18,704 bases of DNA, taken from an uncultured bacterium. Its GTDB lineage: Bacteria; Bacillota; Clostridia; TANB77; CAG-508. Position numbers and translations under genes: made by a program. Where the stretch lies: contig CAJMQM010000011.1 of NCBI GenBank assembly GCA_905215615.1, forward strand, positions 1 to 18,704, in the 5' to 3' direction. Shown piece after piece: positions 15,009 to 18,704 of this stretch; the first letter of the stretch is position 1; the number at the start of each line of letters is the position of its first letter. Under the pieces are notes generated by a model, which did not search any database, had not been told where the DNA came from, and saw only the letters and a list, made by a program, of their open reading frames with translations.

Positions 15009-15584
15009 ATGAAACATTTGCCAAATATTTTAACAATTATACGTTTTTTATTAATACCATTTATAATTTACTTTTTAGCAACTAATCAATATATTATAGG
15101 TGTTATATTGTTTGTTATATCTGGAATAACAGATGTTGTAGATGGTGCAATAGCTAGGAAATTTAATTTTATAACAGACTTTGGTAAGTTAATGGATCCA
15201 CTTGCAGATAAATTAACTCAAATATCTGTACTTGCTACACTAATGTTTAAAGACATTATTCCTGTATGGATTTTAGCCATAGTAATTATTAAAGAAGCTG
15301 TAATGATAGCTGGTGCATCTTTCCTTTATGGAAGAGATGTAGTAGTTTCTAGTAAATGGTTTGGAAAATTAGCTACTGTGTTATTCTTTATAGCAATTGT
15401 ATGTTCTTGCTTTATATCATACTATAATACATCTGTATCAATAGAAAATCCGCTTCCAGATTTTGCACAATACATATATTATTTGGCATTAGCTTCATCT
15501 ATTTTCTCTTTGATAATGTATTTTCTTACATTTACTAAAAAGGGTTATATTAAAAAAGAGGACTTTAAACTACAAAATAAATAA
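15009..15584 (+). CDS. pgsA: CDP-diacylglycerol-glycerol-3-phosphate 3-phosphatidyltransferase
   Basis: PgsA is the integral membrane enzyme that joins CDP-diacylglycerol and glycerol-3-phosphate into phosphatidylglycerol phosphate, the committed step to phosphatidylglycerol and cardiolipin. The 191 residues carry the complete CDP-alcohol phosphatidyltransferase signature: Asp42, Asp45-Gly46, Ala49-Arg50, Gly59, Asp63 and Asp67 (DVVDGAIAR ... FGKLMDPLAD). The start MKHLPNILTIIRFLLIPF is typical of PgsA, and about five membrane segments follow. Its ribosome site, TAGGAG, overlaps the clpE stop codon, so the two genes share a message. A bidirectional terminator follows. Pairing with clpE suggests shared envelope or stress control, but may be only local convenience. 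Confidence 0.96.
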   Translation: MKHLPNILTIIRFLLIPFIIYFLATNQYIIGVILFVISGITDVVDGAIARKFNFITDFGKLMDPLADKLTQISVLATLMFKDIIPVWILAIVIIKEAVMIAGASFLYGRDVVVSSKWFGKLATVLFFIAIVCSCFISYYNTSVSIENPLPDFAQYIYYLALASSIFSLIMYFLTFTKKGYIKKEDFKLQNK

Positions 15585-15630
15585 TTATCAAAAACGTTTA
15601 AAGTTTGTAATAGATACTGCTTATTATTAT

Positions 15631-15674
15631 AAAAAGAGAACTTATTAAATCTTAATAGGTTCTCTTTTTATATA
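15631..15674. terminator. Bidirectional terminator between pgsA and bofC
   Basis: AAAAAGAGAACTTATTAA (15631-15648) and TTAATAGGTTCTCTTTTT (15652-15669) form an 18-bp stem with one wobble and a 3-nt loop. The A-rich and T-rich arm ends provide a U tract in both directions, so it can end both convergent transcripts. Confidence 0.9.
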
Positions 15675-15691
15675 TTATAATTTATTATTAC

Positions 15692-16264
15692 TTACTCAAA
15701 ATCTTCTAATACACTATTAAGTCCTGTTTGTCCTACTGCACTTATTCCCTCTTTTAATTTTAGTATATCAATTTCTGGTAAATATTGTGTTTGAATTTCT
15801 GTATCTTTTTCAAATATTTCTTCTCCTTCTTCATTTAATCTATATATTCCTAAAACCCCATTATGTTCTTTTACTATATAGTGGTCTTCACATATTCCTT
15901 CATATTCTTTATATATTACAATTTCATATGGAGAATACCCCTCTAAAGTCCAATTTGAATATGCTTTTTCCACATCTTCTTCACTTTTGTTAATAAGTTC
16001 TCTTGGAACATCCTCTTCTTCCTTTTTTAAATGATCACACTTTTTATAATACTCTTTCTTTATTACCTTAGCATTTGGAGATACTTTTTCATCAACAGTA
16101 GATGTTTGTATAGTATTAAGTTCATTGATATTGTTGCTAGCAAGTTCAGTTTGTTCTTTTAACTCTGTTCCTTTTGTCTCGTCATTATTTTGTGCTATGG
16201 CAAATATCACTCCTATTCCTAATAAAAATATAACACTAATAGCAATTATTACCCACTTTTTCAT
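15692..16264 (-). CDS. bofC: BofC family protein (forespore checkpoint regulator)
   Basis: In Bacillus, BofC is a forespore-made protein secreted into the intermembrane space, where it restrains SpoIVB and so times sigma-K activation. From ATG 16264 the protein has 190 residues: a membrane or signal helix (about 4-24), a variable linker, then the BofC C-terminal domain at about 127-190. That domain contains DHYIVKEHNGVLGIYRL, YLPEIDILKLKEGI and the ending LNSVLEDFE. A GTG 12 codons upstream keeps the frame open, but AAGGTGAT fits the ATG better. A sigma-G-type promoter 78-108 nt upstream matches the known control of bofC. The N-terminal half is not recognisable as the Bacillus BofC N-domain, so some functional divergence is possible. 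Confidence 0.88.
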   Translation of the reverse strand: MKKWVIIAISVIFLLGIGVIFAIAQNNDETKGTELKEQTELASNNINELNTIQTSTVDEKVSPNAKVIKKEYYKKCDHLKKEEEDVPRELINKSEEDVEKAYSNWTLEGYSPYEIVIYKEYEGICEDHYIVKEHNGVLGIYRLNEEGEEIFEKDTEIQTQYLPEIDILKLKEGISAVGQTGLNSVLEDFE

Positions 16265-16312
16265 AGCTATCACCTTGAATATAAATTCCTTTCTTGGCAC
16301 AATTATGATTAC

Positions 16313-16346
16313 TAATAATAGTAATCTAATTAAATTACTATTATTA
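16313..16346. repeat. Perfect AT-rich inverted repeat at the bofC promoter
   Basis: TAATAATAGTAAT (16313-16325) and ATTACTATTATTA (16334-16346) are perfect 13-base complements around an 8-nt loop. The right arm overlaps the -10 of the bofC promoter and the expected start site. No T tract follows on the minus strand, so it is more likely an operator or a leader hairpin than a terminator. Confidence 0.8.
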
Positions 16347-16372
16347 TGTAATATTTTTGTTAATTTTATACA
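16342..16372 (-). promoter_or_regulatory. Sigma-G-type forespore promoter of bofC
   Basis: The minus strand reads TGTATA (16367-16372), 18 nt, then CATAATA (16342-16348). The -10 fits the sigma-G consensus CATNHTA exactly. The -35 has a pyrimidine where sigma-G prefers A or C, which also suits sigma-F. It begins right after the reconstructed comEC stop. bofC is a sigma-G gene in Bacillus, which supports the reading. Confidence 0.6.
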
Positions 16373-18627
16373 TTAATTTTCTATCATTTTATTTATTAAA
16401 ACTTTCTTATTCTTATTTATTTTTATAGTAATCTCCCCATCTTTATCTGTTCTATATATTTTTATACCGCATATTTTCCAGCCTATTTAACACTCCTGTA
16501 TTTGGATGTCCAAAATTATTACTTGCTCCTACTCCAATTAAAGCTATTTTTGGATTTACTAATTTTAAAAATTCCTCTATGCTTGAAGTTTTTGAGCCAT
16601 GATGTGCAACTTTTAATATATCTGCTTTTAATTTATCTGTGTTTTTATACAAATTACACAATTCTTTTTCTGCAATTTCTTCTATATCTCCTGTAAACAT
16701 TATCTTCGTTCCCATACAATTTAATTTTGCTACTATTGAGTTATTATTCAAAACATTAGCTTTAATAAGTTTTTTATTAGGAAATAATATTTCTAAATAT
16801 GTTGTATTATCAATTTTTATATAGTCACCTTTTTCTACAATTATAACTTTACTTTTTTTATTTTTTACTATTTCTTGAAATTTTATTAAATTTTCAGACT
16901 CCTCTCCCTGTTTTGATATTATAATGTTTTCTACTTTTAAATTTTCCATTATTGTAAAAAGTCCACCTATATGGTCACTATCGAAATGCGAAATAATTAT
17001 ATAATCTAACTTTTTTATTTTTCTATCTAGTAAATATGGAAGCAAAGTTTTCTCCCCTACGTCGAAACTGCCGATTTCACTTCCACCTCCATCTATTAAT
17101 ATTCTTTTATTTAAAGGTGTAATAATTAAACATGAATCACCTTGCCCTACATCTATAAAATGAATTGTTAAATTTCTATTTATATTTGTTAGTAAGTTTG
17201 TTATTAAAATTATTACTATTAAAACTGCAATTACTGAACTAATTATTTTTTTCTTTTTTATAAAAATTTCTTTTGCTTTCTTCCAGTATACAGCTACTAA
17301 TATTGTAAAATACCAAAGTGCAATAAACAATATACTTGGTGTAGTAATAATTATTTTTGAAAATGGCATACTAGCTGTAATTTCTGCTATTTTTATAATA
17401 AATTTTAACATAAGATTTAAAACAAATGCTATTACTATAGCAATAGGATTGAAAATCAAAGAAATAAAAAACATTATAAATCCAACAATTACTACAACAC
17501 CTAATATGGGTCCTGCTAATACATTAGAAAAATAAAAAGTTAGTGACAAAGTATTAAAATGAAACATCATAATTGGAATAATTGCAATATTTGCACAAGT
17601 TGTTACATATATCATTTCTAAAAAGTATTTTATTATTTTATTATTTGTTTTTATAATGTTACTTACTTTATCATGTAGAAAAACAATACCTATTGTGCCC
17701 ATATATGAAAGCTGAAACCCTATATCTAGTGCAGTATATGGGTTTATTATTAATAAGATTAAGGCAGATATAGCTAAATTATTATATACATCGCTTTTTC
17801 TGTATAAAAGGTCTGCTATTAACATTAGAATTGCCATAATACATGCTCTATTCACAGATGCTGTACAACCTGTTAATAACATAAACAAAATTAATAAAAA
17901 AATACTAATTATTTTTGAAAGTCTTTTTCTAAAACACATTTTATTAAATATGTAAGTAATACTTACAATAATATATGATACATTAGCTCCAGATACTGCT
18001 AAAATATGTGATAAGTTGCTGTTTCTAAAGTTTTCTTGCATATTCTCATCTATATTGCTTATATCTCCTATTAACATACCCATGCATAGCCCTGCTGTTT
18101 CTTCTGGCAATAATTTATTAATTTGTTTTTTCATTAGATTTCTTAATTTGTATATTTGTTTTAGTACAATATTTGTATTATCATGTGAAATTATTTTTAT
18201 ATTTTCTTGTTTAACATTTACTGTTCCATAAATCTTTTTTGTCCTTAAATATAAGCTATAATCAAAACCCATATAGTTTCTTGCACTGCTAGGTCTTTCG
18301 TATTCTAGGTAGAATTCTATTTTATCTCCGTAATTTAATTTTATATTTTTATTTTTGGATTTTTTAATGTTTAATAACATCTTAATCCCATTTTGAACTT
18401 CTATTTCATATACATCTTTATATTCTTTTTCTTCTCCCTTAGAAATAACAATTGCTGTAAAGTATTCTCCATTTGCTTCTTCCAAACTTTGATATGTTGT
18501 TTCATAATGATTATTAAGAAAATGCATATATAATGTTCCGCAAAGAAAAAACTATATTTTTAAAATATAGCCCCATTATTATTTCTAATATAAAAAAAAT
18601 GGTGGCAATGCAAATTGGTCTTTTTAT
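16373..18627 (-). pseudogene. comEC: ComEC/Rec2 DNA-uptake channel, two frameshifts and ATA start
   Basis: ComEC is the membrane channel that takes single-stranded DNA into competent cells. The longest intact stretch is 16452-18527 (691 codons). It holds the extracytoplasmic OB-like region, the competence core (MLIGDISN ... SHILAVSGAN) with its many membrane helices, and the metallo-beta-lactamase-like domain (HFIDVGQGDSCLI, SHFDSDHIGGL, LKVAHHGSKTSS). The true N-terminus, KRPICIATIFFILEIIMGLY, lies upstream in another frame behind AAGGAG and begins ATA-AAA-AGA-CCA, where ATG would give the usual MKRP start. One extra T (T6 run, 18546-18551) separates it from the main frame. One extra A (A5 run, 16459-16463) replaces the C-terminal YRTDKDGEITIKI tail with an early stop. 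Repaired, it would be 750 residues, the normal length. Confidence 0.88.
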
Positions 18628-18654
18628 ACTATTCTCCTTACTGCCCCCATTTTT
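18592..18654. terminator. Terminator-like hairpin spanning the comEC start
   Basis: On the minus strand AAAAATGGGGGCA (18654-18642) pairs with TGCCACCATTTTT (18607-18595), 12 of 13 bases, around a 34-nt loop, followed by T8 (18599-18592). The plus strand also ends in a T run (18650-18654). The loop contains the comEC AAGGAG and ATA. It may end transcripts from both sides, or be an attenuator on comEC. The long loop lowers confidence. Confidence 0.5.
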
Positions 18655-18704
18655 AATTTATTAAATTATATTTTGTTATTCTTAAATAATAAATTTTTTT
18701 ATTT

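Noticed and set aside
18552..18570. Perfect palindrome CTATATTTT-T-AAAATATAG near the comEC start
   Set aside because: It encodes LYFKNI in the first comEC helix region, and AT-rich palindromes of this size arise easily at this composition. A 1-nt loop is not a usable hairpin.
1..18704. CRISPR arrays, tRNA or rRNA genes, insertion sequences
   Set aside because: No regularly spaced repeats, cloverleaf-like GC-rich segments, transposase motifs or terminal repeats were seen on either strand by reading. A tRNAscan or IS search was not possible here.

Overview
The window is very AT-rich, with Gram-positive-type ribosome binding sites, a sporulation sigma-factor locus (spoIIGA-sigE), bofC, and a division block in the Bacillus/Clostridium order. 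This points to an endospore-forming, low-GC Clostridia-type Firmicute, possibly an uncultured gut lineage. The species cannot be told from sequence alone.

Layout. Positions 1-8561 are all on the minus strand and form a conserved wall and division cluster, read right to left: murA, ftsQ/divIB, two tandem DUF881 genes, sbp (DUF1290), ftsA, ftsZ (with a terminator after it), spoIIGA, and the 5' part of sigE, which runs off the left edge. Gene contacts are tight: a TAATG overlap at 4600, an abutting TAA/ATG between murA and ftsQ, and a 35-nt spoIIGA/sigE overlap. Four of these genes start with TTG or GTG. A good sigma-A promoter lies directly before ftsA.

Positions 8571-10418 are accessory: a terminator, a broken YgiT-type zinc-finger antitoxin gene, a 28-codon remnant that looks like the end of its DUF4258-type toxin partner, and a patatin-like lipase gene with its own promoter. 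A 367-nt intergenic stretch follows. Positions 10419-12443 hold a plus-strand SDR oxidoreductase and a convergent membrane-anchored extracytoplasmic protein. A divergent promoter region then drives a ClpE-type AAA+ unfoldase gene followed by pgsA (12633-15584, plus strand), closed by a bidirectional terminator. Beyond it, on the minus strand, are bofC and a damaged comEC.

How the genes work together. murA starts peptidoglycan synthesis. FtsQ, FtsA, FtsZ and the DUF881/Sbp proteins build and position the divisome. SpoIIGA and SigE switch the same cell to the mother-cell sporulation programme, and BofC belongs to the later forespore-to-mother-cell checkpoint. ClpE and PgsA serve protein quality control and phospholipid synthesis.

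Main observations. (1) comEC has two single-nucleotide homopolymer frameshifts and an ATA where its start codon should be. (2) The ygiT frame breaks exactly at an A-AAA-AAG slippery heptamer, with a Shine-Dalgarno-like AAAGGA 11 nt upstream; the adjacent toxin remnant argues for decay instead. (3) A 9-2-9 inverted repeat fills the spacer of the clpE promoter. (4) A strong sigma-G-type promoter lies in front of bofC. No clearly new biological system was found.
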